Shown: piece by piece, positions 1-11,453 of the stretch | How the letters are laid out: each line of letters begins with the position of its first letter | How positions within the stretch are numbered: the stretch's first letter is position 1 | Assembly (NCBI RefSeq): GCF_018390575.1 | Contig: NZ_JAHBCJ010000004.1 | Location: forward strand, 136,145-200,144 | DNA from: Bhargavaea massiliensis | Lineage (GTDB): Bacteria > Bacillota > Bacilli > Bacillales_A > Planococcaceae | DNA: 64,000 nt | Direction: 5' to 3' | The notes under the pieces: model-generated | The model's database searches: none | What the model saw: only the letters and a program-made list of their open reading frames with translations | What the model was told of the DNA's origin: nothing | Position numbers and translations under genes: made by a program

Positions 1-37
1 CGGCCGGAAAAACAATGACTTTCCCGCAGGGCCCTGA

Positions 38-66
38 TTGAATCATGTTTTGTCCACTGTTATAAT
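38..66 (+). promoter_or_regulatory. SigA-type promoter of lepA
   Basis: TTGAAT (38-43) and a perfect TATAAT (61-66) are separated by 17 bp. Transcription would start near position 73, about 23 nt ahead of the lepA start codon. Confidence 0.75.
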
Positions 67-95
67 TCAAAATAGTTTACAGAGGAGTGGACAAC

Positions 96-1925
96 ATGAA
101 TCGCGAAGAACGACTTGCACGCCGGGACCACATCCGGAATTTCTCGATCATTGCTCATATCGATCACGGGAAATCCACGCTGGCCGACCGGATTTTGGAG
201 AAAACGGAAACCCTGACATCACGGGAAATGAAAGACCAGCTCCTTGACTCGATGGACCTGGAGCGTGAGCGGGGCATTACGATCAAATTGAATGCCATCC
301 AGCTGAAATATAAGGCAAAAGACGGTGAAGAATATATCCTTCACCTGATTGATACACCTGGGCACGTCGACTTCACTTATGAAGTATCACGGAGTCTGGC
401 TGCATGTGAAGGCGCCATCCTCGTCGTTGATGCGGCGCAGGGAATCGAGGCCCAGACGCTGGCAAACGTGTATCTGGCGCTCGACAACGACCTGGAAATC
501 CTGCCGGTCATCAACAAGATCGATCTTCCTGCTGCAGACCCGGAACGGGTCAAGCAGGAGATTGAAGATGTGATCGGACTGGATGCTTCCGAAGCCGTCC
601 ATGCTTCGGCCAAAGCGGGAATCGGCATCGAAGAGATCATTGAGCAAGTTGTGGAAAAAGTGCCGGCACCGACCGGAGACCCGGACGCGCCGCTGAAGGC
701 ACTCATTTTCGACTCTCTTTATGATCAGTACCGGGGAGTCGTCGCCTACATCCGGATTGTCGAAGGGACAGTGAAACCCGGGGACAAGATCCGCATGATG
801 GCGACCGGTAAGGAATTCGAAGTCGTGGAGGCAGGCGTCTTCACGCCAAAAGCCACTAAACGCGACGAACTGACTGTCGGCGATGTCGGCTACCTGACAG
901 CAGCGATCAAGAATGTCGGGGATACCCGCGTGGGGGATACCATCACACTCGCCTCGAATCCGGCCGATGAACCTCTCCCGGGTTACCGGAAGCTGAATCC
1001 GATGGTTTTCTGCGGGCTTTATCCGATTGATACGGCCAAATACAATGACTTGCGCGAGGCTCTGGAAAAACTGGAGCTGAATGATTCCGCGCTGACCTAT
1101 GAAGCGGAAACATCCCAGGCGCTCGGTTTTGGCTTCCGCTGCGGATTTCTCGGCCTGCTCCATATGGAAATCATCCAGGAGCGGATCGAGCGTGAATTCA
1201 AGATCGACCTCATCACCACCGCGCCAAGCGTCATTTATGATGTCGTCATGACGGACGGTTCCATTCTGAAGGTGGACAACCCGTCGCTGATGCCGGATCC
1301 GCAGAAAATCGAAGAGGTCCAGGAGCCGTATGTCAAGGCCTCCATCATGGTTCCGAACGATTACGTCGGGGCTGTCATGGAACTGTGCCAGCGGAAACGC
1401 GGCCACTTTATGACGATGGATTATCTGGATTCGACACGGGTAAACATCATCTATGAGATCCCGCTGTCCGAGATCGTTTATGACTTCTTTGATCAGCTCA
1501 AGTCGCATACGAAAGGGTATGCTTCGTTCGACTACGAACTGATCGGATACCGCACGAGCAAGCTCGTGAAAATGGATATTCTTCTGAACGCCGAGAAAGT
1601 GGATGCGCTCAGCTTTATTGTTCACCGCGACTTTTCCTATGAGCGGGGCAAGGCAATTGTTGAAAAGCTGAAGGAACTCATCCCTAGGCAACAGTTCGAG
1701 GTGCCCGTACAGGCGGCCATCGGAAATAAAATTGTCGCCCGCTCGACCATCAAGTCCATGGGCAAAAACGTCCTTGCCAAATGTTACGGCGGGGACATTT
1801 CCCGGAAACGCAAACTTCTCGAAAAGCAGAAAGCCGGGAAAAAGCGGATGAAACAGGTTGGTTCTGTTGAAGTGCCGCAAGAAGCATTTATGGCCGTACT
1901 CAGCATGGACGAGGACAAGTCCTAA
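96..1925 (+). CDS. lepA: Elongation factor 4 (back-translocating ribosomal GTPase LepA)
   Basis: LepA is a membrane-associated translational GTPase that acts on stalled or mistranslocated ribosomes. The 609-residue product has the G1 loop AHIDHGKST near residue 15, the switch region ERERGITIK, the G3 motif DTPGHVD and the G4 motif NKIDLP. The LepA-specific C-terminal domain is rich in Lys/Arg, ending [19 protein letters not shown] start at ATG 96 because AGAGGAG lies 9 nt upstream. The in-frame GTG at 87 overlaps that ribosome-binding site and is unlikely. Length and ending are normal for the family. A strong terminator follows, so the gene is probably its own transcription unit with the promoter at 38-66. 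Confidence 0.97.
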   Translation: MNREERLARRDHIRNFSIIAHIDHGKSTLADRILEKTETLTSREMKDQLLDSMDLERERGITIKLNAIQLKYKAKDGEEYILHLIDTPGHVDFTYEVSRSLAACEGAILVVDAAQGIEAQTLANVYLALDNDLEILPVINKIDLPAADPERVKQEIEDVIGLDASEAVHASAKAGIGIEEIIEQVVEKVPAPTGDPDAPLKALIFDSLYDQYRGVVAYIRIVEGTVKPGDKIRMMATGKEFEVVEAGVFTPKATKRDELTVGDVGYLTAAIKNVGDTRVGDTITLASNPADEPLPGYRKLNPMVFCGLYPIDTAKYNDLREALEKLELNDSALTYEAETSQALGFGFRCGFLGLLHMEIIQERIEREFKIDLITTAPSVIYDVVMTDGSILKVDNPSLMPDPQKIEEVQEPYVKASIMVPNDYVGAVMELCQRKRGHFMTMDYLDSTRVNIIYEIPLSEIVYDFFDQLKSHTKGYASFDYELIGYRTSKLVKMDILLNAEKVDALSFIVHRDFSYERGKAIVEKLKELIPRQQFEVPVQAAIGNKIVARSTIKSMGKNVLAKCYGGDISRKRKLLEKQKAGKKRMKQVGSVEVPQEAFMAVLSMDEDKS

Positions 1926-1931
1926 CACCGG

Positions 1932-1958
1932 AAAAAGGAGGCGGCCGCCTCCTTTTTT
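1932..1958 (+). terminator. Rho-independent terminator of lepA
   Basis: A perfect dyad AAAAAGGAGGC / GCCTCCTTTTT with a short GGCC centre ends in a T run, a few bases after the lepA stop codon. Confidence 0.85.
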
Positions 1959-1981
1959 CGCATGAAAGAAGGAAACACAAG

Positions 1982-3121
1982 ATGACAGACGGTCTTTATA
2001 TCCATATTCCTTTCTGCCACCAGATTTGCTTTTACTGTGATTTCAATAAAGTGTTTTTTAAAAACCAGCCGGTTGATGAATACATCGACTGCCTGGGCGA
2101 AGAATTAATGATGATGCGCAGGGAAGGAATGTTCGGCGGCGGCGGTCCGCTCACGATCTTTATCGGCGGCGGAACACCGACCGCACTGGAAGACAGGCAA
2201 TTGGAAAAGCTGTTCTCCCATATTTGCAGCGCCGTGCCGACGGACCGCCTGATTGAGTTCTCCACTGAAGCGAATCCGGACGAACTCACCCCGGACAAGC
2301 TCGCGATTCTTTGGGAAAACGGCGTCCGGAGGCTCAGCATCGGGGTCCAGTCATTTGACGCCGGACTCCTTGAAAGGCTGGGCCGCACCCACAGCCCGAA
2401 TGACGCGGAACGGGTTGTGCGGCAGGCCCGTGAAACGGGATTCGAAAATATCAGCATCGACCTGATGTACGGCCTTCCCGAACAGACGATTGGCCAATGG
2501 GAACACACGTTAGACCGTGCCCTTTCACTTGAACTCCCGCATTATTCCGCATACTCACTGATTGTCGAGCCGAAGACGATCTTCTATAATCTGATGAACA
2601 AAAATCAGTTGCCGCTCCCGGGGGAAGACACGGAAGCGGGCATGTTCAACCTGCTGATGGAGCGGATGGCGCAATCGGGACTGCGGCAGTATGAAATCAG
2701 TAATTTTGCCGAGGAAGGCTTTGAATCGGTCCACAACAAGCTGTATTGGCAGAATCGCACCTACGCGGGTGCCGGTGCAGGAGCGCACGGTTATGCGGGA
2801 GGTGTCCGATACTCCAACCACGGTCCGCTTAAAAAGTATATGAACGCGGTCAGCGAGGGCCGGCGGCCGGTATTTGAGGAACATCGCGTCACCGCGAGTG
2901 AAGAAATGGAAGAGGAGATGTTCCTCGGGTTGCGCATGACGGAAGGCGTCCGTTTCGACAGATTCCGGAAACGGTTCGGCAGGGAGCTGAACGATGTTTA
3001 TGGGACACGGATCCGGGAGCTTTCCGAGAAGGGTTTGCTGGCATCGGACGGGGAATCAGTGCGTCTTACCCAGAAGGGCATTTTCCTCGGAAATGAAGTG
3101 TTTCAGGAGTTCCTCGGATAA
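1982..3121 (+). CDS. hemW: Radical SAM protein HemW (heme chaperone, HemN-like)
   Basis: HemW-type proteins were long annotated as oxygen-independent coproporphyrinogen III oxidase and are now regarded as heme-binding chaperones. The 379-residue product begins with the radical-SAM cluster motif CHQICFYC (residues 12-19). It carries the glycine-rich IGGGTP motif around residue 60. The first Cys of the extra CxxxCxxCxC pattern of true HemN is not present, which favours HemW. A ribosome-binding site AAGGAAA sits 6 nt before ATG 1982. Position between lepA and hrcA matches the B. subtilis order. Confidence 0.93.
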   Translation: MTDGLYIHIPFCHQICFYCDFNKVFFKNQPVDEYIDCLGEELMMMRREGMFGGGGPLTIFIGGGTPTALEDRQLEKLFSHICSAVPTDRLIEFSTEANPDELTPDKLAILWENGVRRLSIGVQSFDAGLLERLGRTHSPNDAERVVRQARETGFENISIDLMYGLPEQTIGQWEHTLDRALSLELPHYSAYSLIVEPKTIFYNLMNKNQLPLPGEDTEAGMFNLLMERMAQSGLRQYEISNFAEEGFESVHNKLYWQNRTYAGAGAGAHGYAGGVRYSNHGPLKKYMNAVSEGRRPVFEEHRVTASEEMEEEMFLGLRMTEGVRFDRFRKRFGRELNDVYGTRIRELSEKGLLASDGESVRLTQKGIFLGNEVFQEFLG

Positions 3122-3133
3122 CGTACAGTTTGA

Positions 3134-3161
3134 TTGACGGACGGAATGGCTTTTGTTAAAT
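3134..3161 (+). promoter_or_regulatory. SigA-type promoter of the hrcA heat-shock operon
   Basis: TTGACG (3134-3139) and TTAAAT (3156-3161) are separated by 16 bp. The predicted start site near 3168 places the CIRCE operator directly downstream, as in other HrcA-controlled operons. Confidence 0.55.
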
Positions 3162-3173
3162 TGGGTATAGATA

Positions 3174-3200
3174 TTAGCACTCAATATAACGGAGTGCTAA
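3174..3200 (+). promoter_or_regulatory. CIRCE operator (HrcA binding site)
   Basis: TTAGCACTC (3174-3182), 9 bp, GAGTGCTAA (3192-3200): a perfect match to the CIRCE inverted repeat. It lies between the predicted transcription start and hrcA. HrcA, helped by GroEL, represses such operons, so the hrcA-grpE-dnaK(-dnaJ) cluster is predicted to be derepressed by heat. Confidence 0.97.
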
Positions 3201-3214
3201 CAGAGGTGATGATC

Positions 3215-4243
3215 ATGCTGACAGAGCGTCAATTGCATATTTTGCAAGCGATCGTCGACGGGTTTATCCGGTCGGCCCAGCCTGTCGGATCGCGCCAACT
3301 ATCCAAACTTGATGCCGTGCCGTTTAGCGCGGCGACCATCCGGAACGACATGGCGGACCTCGAAGAGTTGGGTCTTCTTGAAAAGACACATACATCCTCG
3401 GGCAGGGTGCCTTCCGAGAAAGGCTACCGCTTTTACGTGGACCATCTGCTAAAGACAAAAAGCCTGGAAGGCAATGATTTGGACCGGATCCGATCGATTT
3501 TCGGTGATCGGCTGCTGGAAACCGAACTGATCATCCGAAAAACAGCCGACATACTGTCCGAGCTGACCAGTTACACATCGATCTTGCTCGGTCCGGATGT
3601 CGGCCAGCATAAGGTGAGGAGGTTCCAGATTATTCCGCTGTCCGATGATTATGCGGTTGCCATCATTGTCACCGACGGCGGCCATGTCGAACACCGGAAC
3701 TTCCACATTCCTGAGGATATTCATCCGTCCGACATCGAACGGATGGTGAACATCCTCAATGAGCATCTGGTCGGCGCATCGCTACATGAAATCGACCAGC
3801 GGATGCAGACTGAAGTCTCCGATATTCTCCGGCGTCATGTCGGCCGTTACGGGGATCTGTTCAAATCATTCCGGGAGTCGCTCAGCGCTTCCAATGATGA
3901 AGATCGGCTGTTCTTCGGCGGCCGCATGAACATGCTGACACAGCCGGAATTCAACGATCCGGAAAAAGCGCGCCAGGTCATGCACTATATGGAAGACGCG
4001 CCGCTCGCGGCGCTCCTGTTCGATCTTGGCGATGACGGGATTCATATCCGGATCGGTTCTGAAAACGGTCACCTTGCCATGGAAGATTGCAGTGTCATCA
4101 CTGCTTCTTATACAGCGGGAGAGGGACGAAAAGGTGCGATCGCCATAGTCGGTCCGACTCGGATGGACTATGCGCGGGTCGTGTCCGTGCTCGACTACAT
4201 GAGCCGCGGTCTCTCCCGTGAACTGGGCCGGCATCTTAAGTGA
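3215..4243 (+). CDS. hrcA: Heat-inducible transcription repressor HrcA
   Basis: HrcA binds CIRCE and represses the dnaK and groE operons. The 342-residue protein begins MLTERQLHILQAIVDGFIRS and has the winged-helix segment PVGSRQLSK...ATIRNDMADLEELG typical of HrcA. I choose ATG 3215 because GAGGTGAT lies just upstream and this start matches the family N-terminus. Longer in-frame starts would run through the CIRCE operator. It is the first gene of the heat-shock operon and is autoregulated through 3174-3200. Length is normal. Confidence 0.96.
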   Translation: MLTERQLHILQAIVDGFIRSAQPVGSRQLSKLDAVPFSAATIRNDMADLEELGLLEKTHTSSGRVPSEKGYRFYVDHLLKTKSLEGNDLDRIRSIFGDRLLETELIIRKTADILSELTSYTSILLGPDVGQHKVRRFQIIPLSDDYAVAIIVTDGGHVEHRNFHIPEDIHPSDIERMVNILNEHLVGASLHEIDQRMQTEVSDILRRHVGRYGDLFKSFRESLSASNDEDRLFFGGRMNMLTQPEFNDPEKARQVMHYMEDAPLAALLFDLGDDGIHIRIGSENGHLAMEDCSVITASYTAGEGRKGAIAIVGPTRMDYARVVSVLDYMSRGLSRELGRHLK

Positions 4244-4329
4244 TGCCTGCCCGATCAAGTTCGGGATTCCTTTACTCGGGAACACCCGAATCACAACGGT
4301 TAGTATGAGAGTTTGGAGGAGAATGACCC

Positions 4330-4947
4330 GTGTCCAAGGATGAAAACAAAGAATTGAATGAGGAAACCGTCAAGACGGCGGCGGTCGAAGGGGACAACAA
4401 CCTGACCGAAGAAGCGAGCACCTCAGGGGGCTCGCCGGATGAGGCATCAGAAAATCCGGCATCGCAGGAAAGCGGCGAAGCTGAAACCGATTCCCGTGAC
4501 GCCCGCATCGCTGAACTGGAAGAGGAACTGGAGCGCAAAGAAGACAAGTATCTTCGTCTGCTCTCGGATTTCGAGAACTTCAAGCGCCGCTCTGCCGCAG
4601 AAATCCAGGCTGCCGAGAAATACCGTTCGCAGCGTCTCATGCTTGAACTGCTTCCTGTCCTGGATAACTTCGGGCGCGCATTTGATGCGGAAGTGACGTC
4701 TGAAGATGCGCTCGCCCTCAAAAAAGGCATGGAGATGATCTGCCAGTCTTTCCGTTCCGCCATGGAAAAGGAAGGGCTCGAGGAAATCGAGGCGGAGGGC
4801 AAGGAGTTCGATCCGAACTTCCACCACGCCGTCATGCAGGGCCAGGACGACTCCAAGCCGTCCAATACCGTTTTGGAGGAACTCCAGAAAGGGTATATGC
4901 TGAAGGATCGGATTCTGCGTCCTTCAATGGTGAAAGTCAACGAATAA
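4330..4947 (+). CDS. grpE: Nucleotide exchange factor GrpE
   Basis: GrpE releases ADP from DnaK. The 205-residue protein has an acidic, low-complexity N-terminal 55 residues, then a coiled-coil (roughly 56-110, with ELEEELERKEDKYLRLLSDF and ENFKRR). The C-terminal beta domain contains FDPNFHHAV and ends PSMVKVNE, typical of GrpE. The start codon is GTG 4330, with GGAGGA 9 nt upstream. It lies 86 bp after hrcA and 49 bp before dnaK in the same direction, with no terminator between. Confidence 0.96.
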   Translation: MSKDENKELNEETVKTAAVEGDNNLTEEASTSGGSPDEASENPASQESGEAETDSRDARIAELEEELERKEDKYLRLLSDFENFKRRSAAEIQAAEKYRSQRLMLELLPVLDNFGRAFDAEVTSEDALALKKGMEMICQSFRSAMEKEGLEEIEAEGKEFDPNFHHAVMQGQDDSKPSNTVLEELQKGYMLKDRILRPSMVKVNE

Positions 4948-4984
4948 ACAACTTGCATAACGCTTCATGATGCATTGATTTTAG

Positions 4985-6823
<1,839 letters not shown>

Positions 6824-6834
6824 TCCGCCCTCGG

Positions 6835-6868
6835 AAAAGCCAAAGTCGGTGTTTCGGCTTTGGCTTTT
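6835..6868 (+). terminator. Rho-independent terminator after dnaK
   Basis: AAAAGCCAAAG and CTTTGGCTTTT form an 11-bp stem around a 12-nt loop, ending in T residues. It would end most transcripts of hrcA-grpE-dnaK before dnaJ. Confidence 0.85.
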
Positions 6869-6940
6869 CTACTGTTTAAAAGCGGGCAGCGGGCCCCGGA
6901 AAGTTCTGCGGGGACGGGAATGCAGGCGCCCGCCATGTTT

Positions 6941-6969
6941 TTGAAAGACCATTTTGCGCATGGTACAAT
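6941..6969 (+). promoter_or_regulatory. SigA-type promoter of dnaJ-prmA-rsmE-mtaB
   Basis: TTGAAA (6941-6946), 17 bp, TACAAT (6964-6969). Transcription would begin near 6976, giving dnaJ a leader of about 165 nt. This leader is the only content of the 318-bp gap between dnaK and dnaJ besides the dnaK terminator. Confidence 0.7.
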
Positions 6970-6976
6970 GATTCTC

Positions 6977-7141
6977 ATGCAAGAGGGTCTCGAGTCGGGC
7001 TTCGTCGGTACTTTAGACTGAGGAGAACGACGCCTTCCTCTGCAGGTCGCAATAACGTTGCAGAGAGGTACGGAGAAGCAGGATAAATTTGTGTAGACAT
7101 CTAATTCTACGTTTGTCTATGTTTAAAGGAGCAGTGAGACT
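6977..7141 (+). other. Structured 5' leader of dnaJ with a short leader ORF
   Basis: This stretch holds an ATG at 6977, right at the predicted transcription start, opening a 14-codon frame that ends at 7021 (peptide MQEGLESGFVGTLD). Next come small inverted repeats: GAGG/CCTC around 7020-7043, CTCTGCA/TGCAGAG in about 7039-7066, and TAGACA/TGTCTA in about 7095-7120. The ribosome-binding site AAAGGAG lies before ATG 7142. The features are visible. Whether the leader regulates anything is inference. Confidence 0.4.
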
Positions 7142-8275
7142 ATGAGCAAGCGTGATTACTATGAAGTACTTGGTGTCACGAAATCTGCAAGCAAAGATGA
7201 AATCAAGAAAGCGTACAGGAAACTGTCCAAGCAATATCACCCGGACCTGAACAAAGAGGAAGGGTCTGATGAGAAATTCAAGGAAATCGCCGAAGCTTAT
7301 GAAGTTTTGAGTGACGACGATAAGCGTGCCCGCTATGACCAGTTTGGCCATGCCGACGCGGCGGGAGGCTTCGGTGGCGGCGGGTTCGGAGGATTTGGCG
7401 GAGGCGCCGCCGGATTCGACTTTGATGATATTCTGAACACGTTCTTCGGTGGCGGCGGCAGGCGCCGGGATCCGAATGCCCCTCGCCAGGGAGCAGATCT
7501 CTCCTACACGATGACCATCGATTTTATGGATGCCGTTTTCGGCAAAGAAACAGAAATCAATGTCAACAAGGAAGAAAACTGTGATACTTGCGGAGGAGAT
7601 GGCGCGAAGCCGGGAACGAGTGTTAACACTTGTACAGAGTGCGGCGGCTCCGGCCAGGTAAGCGTTGCACAGACGACGCCGTTCGGCCAGATGGTCAACC
7701 GCCGCCCTTGTCCGACCTGCCAGGGAACAGGCAAGATCATTCCGGAGAAATGTTCCGAGTGTCACGGGGCGGGCCGCGTCAACAAACGCAAACGCATTAA
7801 AATCACCATTCCTGCAGGCGTTGAGGACGGACAGCAGCTCCGTGTTTCCGGCCAGGGAGAACCCGGCGTAAATGGAGGGCCTGCAGGTGACCTTTATGTG
7901 GAATTCCGTGTACGTCCGCATGAGCGCTTTGTACGGGAAGGGGACGACATTCTGCTGGAGCTGCGTGTCAATTTTGCACAGGCAGCCCTCGGGGATGAAG
8001 TGGAGGTCCCGACTGTCCACGGAAAAGTGAAGCTGAAGATTCCGGCCGGAACCCAGACGGGCACGACATTCCGTCTGAAGGAAAAAGGAGTTCCGAACGT
8101 TCACGGTTATGGGACGGGCGACCAGCACGTCATCATAAAGCTCGTCACTCCGACGAAGATGACCGAAAAGCAAAAGCAGCTGATGCGGGACTTTGCCGCC
8201 GTCAGCGGAGATGTACCGGACGAATACCAAAGTTCGCTGTTTGATCGTCTGAAGCGAACATTCAAGGGTGACTGA
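7142..8275 (+). CDS. dnaJ: Chaperone protein DnaJ (Hsp40)
   Basis: DnaJ stimulates DnaK ATPase activity and delivers substrates. The 377-residue protein has an N-terminal J domain with YHPDLN (HPD motif near residue 33) and a Gly/Phe-rich linker at about 75-105. Four zinc-binding CxxCxGxG repeats follow ([32 protein letters not shown], about residues 148-220), then the C-terminal substrate domain. It starts a second transcription unit after the dnaK terminator. Its end overlaps the first possible codons of prmA, but the likely prmA start is 16 bp downstream. Confidence 0.98.
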   Translation: MSKRDYYEVLGVTKSASKDEIKKAYRKLSKQYHPDLNKEEGSDEKFKEIAEAYEVLSDDDKRARYDQFGHADAAGGFGGGGFGGFGGGAAGFDFDDILNTFFGGGGRRRDPNAPRQGADLSYTMTIDFMDAVFGKETEINVNKEENCDTCGGDGAKPGTSVNTCTECGGSGQVSVAQTTPFGQMVNRRPCPTCQGTGKIIPEKCSECHGAGRVNKRKRIKITIPAGVEDGQQLRVSGQGEPGVNGGPAGDLYVEFRVRPHERFVREGDDILLELRVNFAQAALGDEVEVPTVHGKVKLKIPAGTQTGTTFRLKEKGVPNVHGYGTGDQHVIIKLVTPTKMTEKQKQLMRDFAAVSGDVPDEYQSSLFDRLKRTFKGD

Positions 8276-8291
8276 AAGGGCTGATTTTTAC

Positions 8292-9263
8292 ATGAAATGG
8301 GCGGAAATCGCGGTGCACACTTCCAATGAGGCAGTCGATGCCGTCTCGAACCTCCTTTACGAAGCAGGGGCAAGCGGAGTCGTGATCGAAGACTCCCGGG
8401 AACCCGACCTCGAGCACGACACACGTTTCGGGGAACTGTACGAGCTGGACAGGGCGGACTATCCTTCCGAGGGAGCCGTCGTTAAAGCTTACCTCCCGGT
8501 GAACAGCTTCCTTCCCGAGACAGTGAACGAGCTGAAAAACGAAATTTCCAATCTGGTGTCATTCGGGCTCGACATCGGCCCGAACGCTGTGACCCAGTCG
8601 GAAGTGGATGAAGAGGACTGGTCAACCGCCTGGAAAGATTATTACCACCCGGTTAAGATCTCAAAGCGATTCACGATTGTGCCGACTTGGGAAGACTATG
8701 AGCGGCTCGGCACCGATGAGCTGATCATCGAGCTGGACCCGGGCATGGCATTCGGCACAGGCACACATCCCACGACAGTCATGTGCCTGCAGGCGCTTGA
8801 AAAGACGGTCCGGGAAGGTGACGAAGTGGTCGACATCGGTACCGGCTCGGGCGTACTGTCAATCGGTGCCGCGCTGCTCGGAGCCGGGCGGATCACGGCG
8901 CTGGACCTGGATGAGGTGGCTGTAGAGTCAGCCCGCCAGAATGCTGAGCTTAACGGGCTGGCGGGAACGATCGATGTCCGTCAGGGCAACCTGCTTGATG
9001 TTTACGACGGGCGCCCTGATATCGCGGTCGCCAACATCCTTGCGGAAGTCATCGTCACATTCACAGATGAAGCCTACCGTGTCCTGAAGCCGGGAGGCCT
9101 ATTCATCACATCCGGAATCATCGCCCAGAAAAAGGATGAGGTAAAGGAAGCGCTGGCAGCTTCCGGCTTCCGGATTGAGGAAGTGATGGTGATGGAAGAC
9201 TGGACAGCCATTATCGCACGCAAACCGGAAGCGGGTGGGACGGATGCAGAGATATTTTCTTGA
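8292..9263 (+). CDS. prmA: Ribosomal protein L11 methyltransferase
   Basis: PrmA trimethylates ribosomal protein L11 using S-adenosylmethionine. The 323-residue protein begins MKWAEIAVHTSNEAVDAVSN, the usual PrmA N-terminus, which decides the start at ATG 8292 (AAAGGG upstream). An in-frame GTG at 8268 lies inside dnaJ. The SAM motif DIGTGSGVLSIGA is near residue 178 and the VANILAEV motif near 245. The 3' end overlaps the rsmE start by 20 bp, indicating translational coupling. Confidence 0.95.
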   Translation: MKWAEIAVHTSNEAVDAVSNLLYEAGASGVVIEDSREPDLEHDTRFGELYELDRADYPSEGAVVKAYLPVNSFLPETVNELKNEISNLVSFGLDIGPNAVTQSEVDEEDWSTAWKDYYHPVKISKRFTIVPTWEDYERLGTDELIIELDPGMAFGTGTHPTTVMCLQALEKTVREGDEVVDIGTGSGVLSIGAALLGAGRITALDLDEVAVESARQNAELNGLAGTIDVRQGNLLDVYDGRPDIAVANILAEVIVTFTDEAYRVLKPGGLFITSGIIAQKKDEVKEALAASGFRIEEVMVMEDWTAIIARKPEAGGTDAEIFS

Positions 9264-9993
9264 CGAACCGTTTGCTGCCGGCGGCAGAGCAGTGATCCAC
9301 GGTGAAGATGCAAGGCACATCGCGAAAGTGATGCGAATGGCTGAAGGCGGGAGAATCATAGCCGTATCGGGCGGAGAGGCTTTCGAGTCAGAAATCACCT
9401 CATTGGCTGATGGTGAGGTTGAGATCCGCAGGCTCGGGGAAGCACTGCCTTCCAACGAGATGCCGGTCCACGTCACGGTCGCCGCAGGTCTTCCAAAGGG
9501 GGACAAGCTGGACCTCATCGTCCAGAAAGGGACCGAGCTGGGGATGTCCGGGCTGATTCCTTTCGAAGCGGAGCGGTCCATCGTGAAGTGGGACAGCAAA
9601 AAAAGCGGTAAGAAGATCGAGCGGCTCAGGAAAATCGCAAAGGAAGCAGCGGAGCAGTCGCACCGGAGCGTCATTCCGGAAATTTCGGAAGTGACCGGCC
9701 TGGACGGCCTGGTCCGGCTTGCGGAGTCGTTCGATCTGCTGCTTATCGCGGATGAGGAAGCCGCCAAAGACCGAAGCGGGGGCTCGATTGCCGCCCATCT
9801 TGAAAACGTGTATCATGGACAGAAGGTGCTTGCCGTCTTCGGTCCCGAAGGCGGCATCAGCCGCAAAGAAGCGGAGCGGTTCCGTGAAGCAGGATTCAGG
9901 CCCATTGAACTCGGGCCGCGAATCCTCAGGGCCGAAACGGCACCACTATACGCGCTGTCCGCCATTTCAAGCGAAATAGAAGGAAAGAGGTGA
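9244..9993 (+). CDS. rsmE: 16S rRNA (uracil(1498)-N(3))-methyltransferase RsmE
   Basis: RsmE methylates U1498 of 16S rRNA. The 249-residue protein begins MQRYFLDEPF, the family start, so ATG 9244 is preferred over an in-frame GTG at 9235. The SPOUT-type SAM-binding knot is visible in FGPEGGISRKEAERF and LGPRILRAETAPLYAL near the C-terminus. It overlaps prmA by 20 bp and is followed after 4 bp by mtaB, so the genes form one operon from dnaJ onward. Confidence 0.95.
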   Translation: MQRYFLDEPFAAGGRAVIHGEDARHIAKVMRMAEGGRIIAVSGGEAFESEITSLADGEVEIRRLGEALPSNEMPVHVTVAAGLPKGDKLDLIVQKGTELGMSGLIPFEAERSIVKWDSKKSGKKIERLRKIAKEAAEQSHRSVIPEISEVTGLDGLVRLAESFDLLLIADEEAAKDRSGGSIAAHLENVYHGQKVLAVFGPEGGISRKEAERFREAGFRPIELGPRILRAETAPLYALSAISSEIEGKR

Positions 9994-9997
9994 GCCC

Positions 9998-11341
9998 ATG
10001 TCGACAGTTGCCTTTCATACATTGGGCTGTAAAGTGAACCACTATGAGACGGAGGCCATTTGGCAGCTTTTCAAAGACGCAGGCTATGAGCGTGCGGAAT
10101 TTGACGGCCGCGCAGATGTCTACGTCATCAATACATGCACAGTTACAAATACCAGTGACAAGAAAAGCCGGCAGGTGATCCGGCGCGCCATCCGGACGAA
10201 CCCGGATGCCGTCGTCTGTGTTACAGGCTGCTATGCCCAGACATCTTCTGCCGAAATCATGGAGATTCCGGGCGTCGACATCGTTGTCGGCACACAGGAC
10301 CGGACGAAGCTGCTCGGCTACATCGAGCAGTACCGCCGCGAACGCCAGCCGATCAACGCGGTCGGAAACATCATGAAAAATCGTGTTTATGAAGAGCTGG
10401 ATGTCCCTTCATTCACCGACAGGACACGGGCATCCCTGAAAATCCAGGAAGGATGCAACAACTTTTGTACGTTCTGCATCATCCCATGGGCCCGCGGCCT
10501 GATGCGTTCCCGCGACCCGGAAGAAGTCGTTGCACAGGCGCGCCAGCTCGTCGAGGCAGGGTACAAGGAGATTGTCCTGACCGGAATCCATACCGGCGGT
10601 TATGGTGAGGACCTGAAGGACTACAATCTTGCACAGTTGCTGAGGGACATCGAAGCGAATGTACCCGGGCTCAAGCGGCTCAGGATCTCTTCGATTGAAG
10701 CCAGCCAGCTGACGGATGAAGTGATCGGCGTGCTGAAGGAGTCCAATATCGTCGTTCGCCATCTTCATATTCCTATCCAGTCCGGTTCGGATACTGTCCT
10801 GAAGCGGATGCGCAGGAAGTATACGATGGCCTTTTTCGCGGATCGGCTGGAGCGTCTCCGTGAAGCGCTGCCGGACTTTGCACTGACTTCAGACGTCATT
10901 GTCGGCTTCCCGGGCGAGACGGAAGAAGAATTCATGGAGACCTACACATTTATCCGTGATCACCGCTTTGCAGAGCTGCATGTATTCCCGTATTCCATGC
11001 GGATTGGCACACCTGCCGCCCGAATGGATAACCAGATCAACGAAGAAGTGAAAAACGAACGCGTTCACCGCCTTCTTGAGCTGAACGATCAGCTGGCAAA
11101 GGAATATGCCTCCGCCTACGAGGGCCAGGTGCTTGAAATGATTCCTGAAGAACCTTTCAAGGAAGATCCGGGCAGCGGGCTTTACGAAGGCTATACAGAC
11201 AACTACATGAAAGTCGTCATACCTGCCGACGAATCGATGGTCGGCAAAATCGTCCGCGTCAAAATTACAAAGGCAGGCTATCCTTACAACGAAGGTGCCT
11301 TTGTCCGCGTGATCGAGGACAGGCCGGAACCGGTCGCCTGA
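9998..11341 (+). CDS. mtaB: tRNA t6A37 methylthiotransferase MtaB
   Basis: MtaB converts t6A37 of ANN-decoding tRNAs to ms2t6A. The 447-residue protein has the N-terminal UPF0004 domain ([12 protein letters not shown], then Cys residues in NTCTVTN and VTGCYAQ). The radical-SAM motif [15 protein letters not shown] lies near residue 152, and a TRAM-like C-terminus follows. AAAGAGGTGA precedes ATG 9998. In B. subtilis it is followed by yqeW, but here that position holds deoC. Confidence 0.95.
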   Translation: MSTVAFHTLGCKVNHYETEAIWQLFKDAGYERAEFDGRADVYVINTCTVTNTSDKKSRQVIRRAIRTNPDAVVCVTGCYAQTSSAEIMEIPGVDIVVGTQDRTKLLGYIEQYRRERQPINAVGNIMKNRVYEELDVPSFTDRTRASLKIQEGCNNFCTFCIIPWARGLMRSRDPEEVVAQARQLVEAGYKEIVLTGIHTGGYGEDLKDYNLAQLLRDIEANVPGLKRLRISSIEASQLTDEVIGVLKESNIVVRHLHIPIQSGSDTVLKRMRRKYTMAFFADRLERLREALPDFALTSDVIVGFPGETEEEFMETYTFIRDHRFAELHVFPYSMRIGTPAARMDNQINEEVKNERVHRLLELNDQLAKEYASAYEGQVLEMIPEEPFKEDPGSGLYEGYTDNYMKVVIPADESMVGKIVRVKITKAGYPYNEGAFVRVIEDRPEPVA

Positions 11342-11352
11342 GACGGCGCATC

Positions 11353-11380
11353 GCCCGGAGCCGCTCCACGGCTTCCGGGC
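11353..11380 (+). terminator. Strong hairpin after mtaB, weak terminator
   Basis: GCCCGGAGCCG and CGGCTTCCGGGC form an almost perfect GC-rich stem with a 5-nt loop, with short outer arms GACG/CGTC. No T run follows, so it may be a pausing or mRNA-end-protecting structure rather than a Rho-independent terminator. Confidence 0.45.
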
Positions 11381-11453
11381 ATCTTGCGTCGGAGCGGAAA
11401 AGTCTTGGCTATTTCAGTTAACTGACCTGAGGGTCATTTTAGGAGGATCTGAC

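Noticed and set aside
387-1928. 513-codon open frame on the minus strand opposite lepA
   Set aside because: Shadow of lepA. No family resemblance.
7013-8230. 405-codon open frame on the minus strand opposite dnaJ
   Set aside because: Shadow of dnaJ that also runs through its leader. No supporting start site.
11353-11380. Firm Rho-independent terminator after mtaB
   Set aside because: The stem is strong but no T run follows, so I list it only as a weak terminator.
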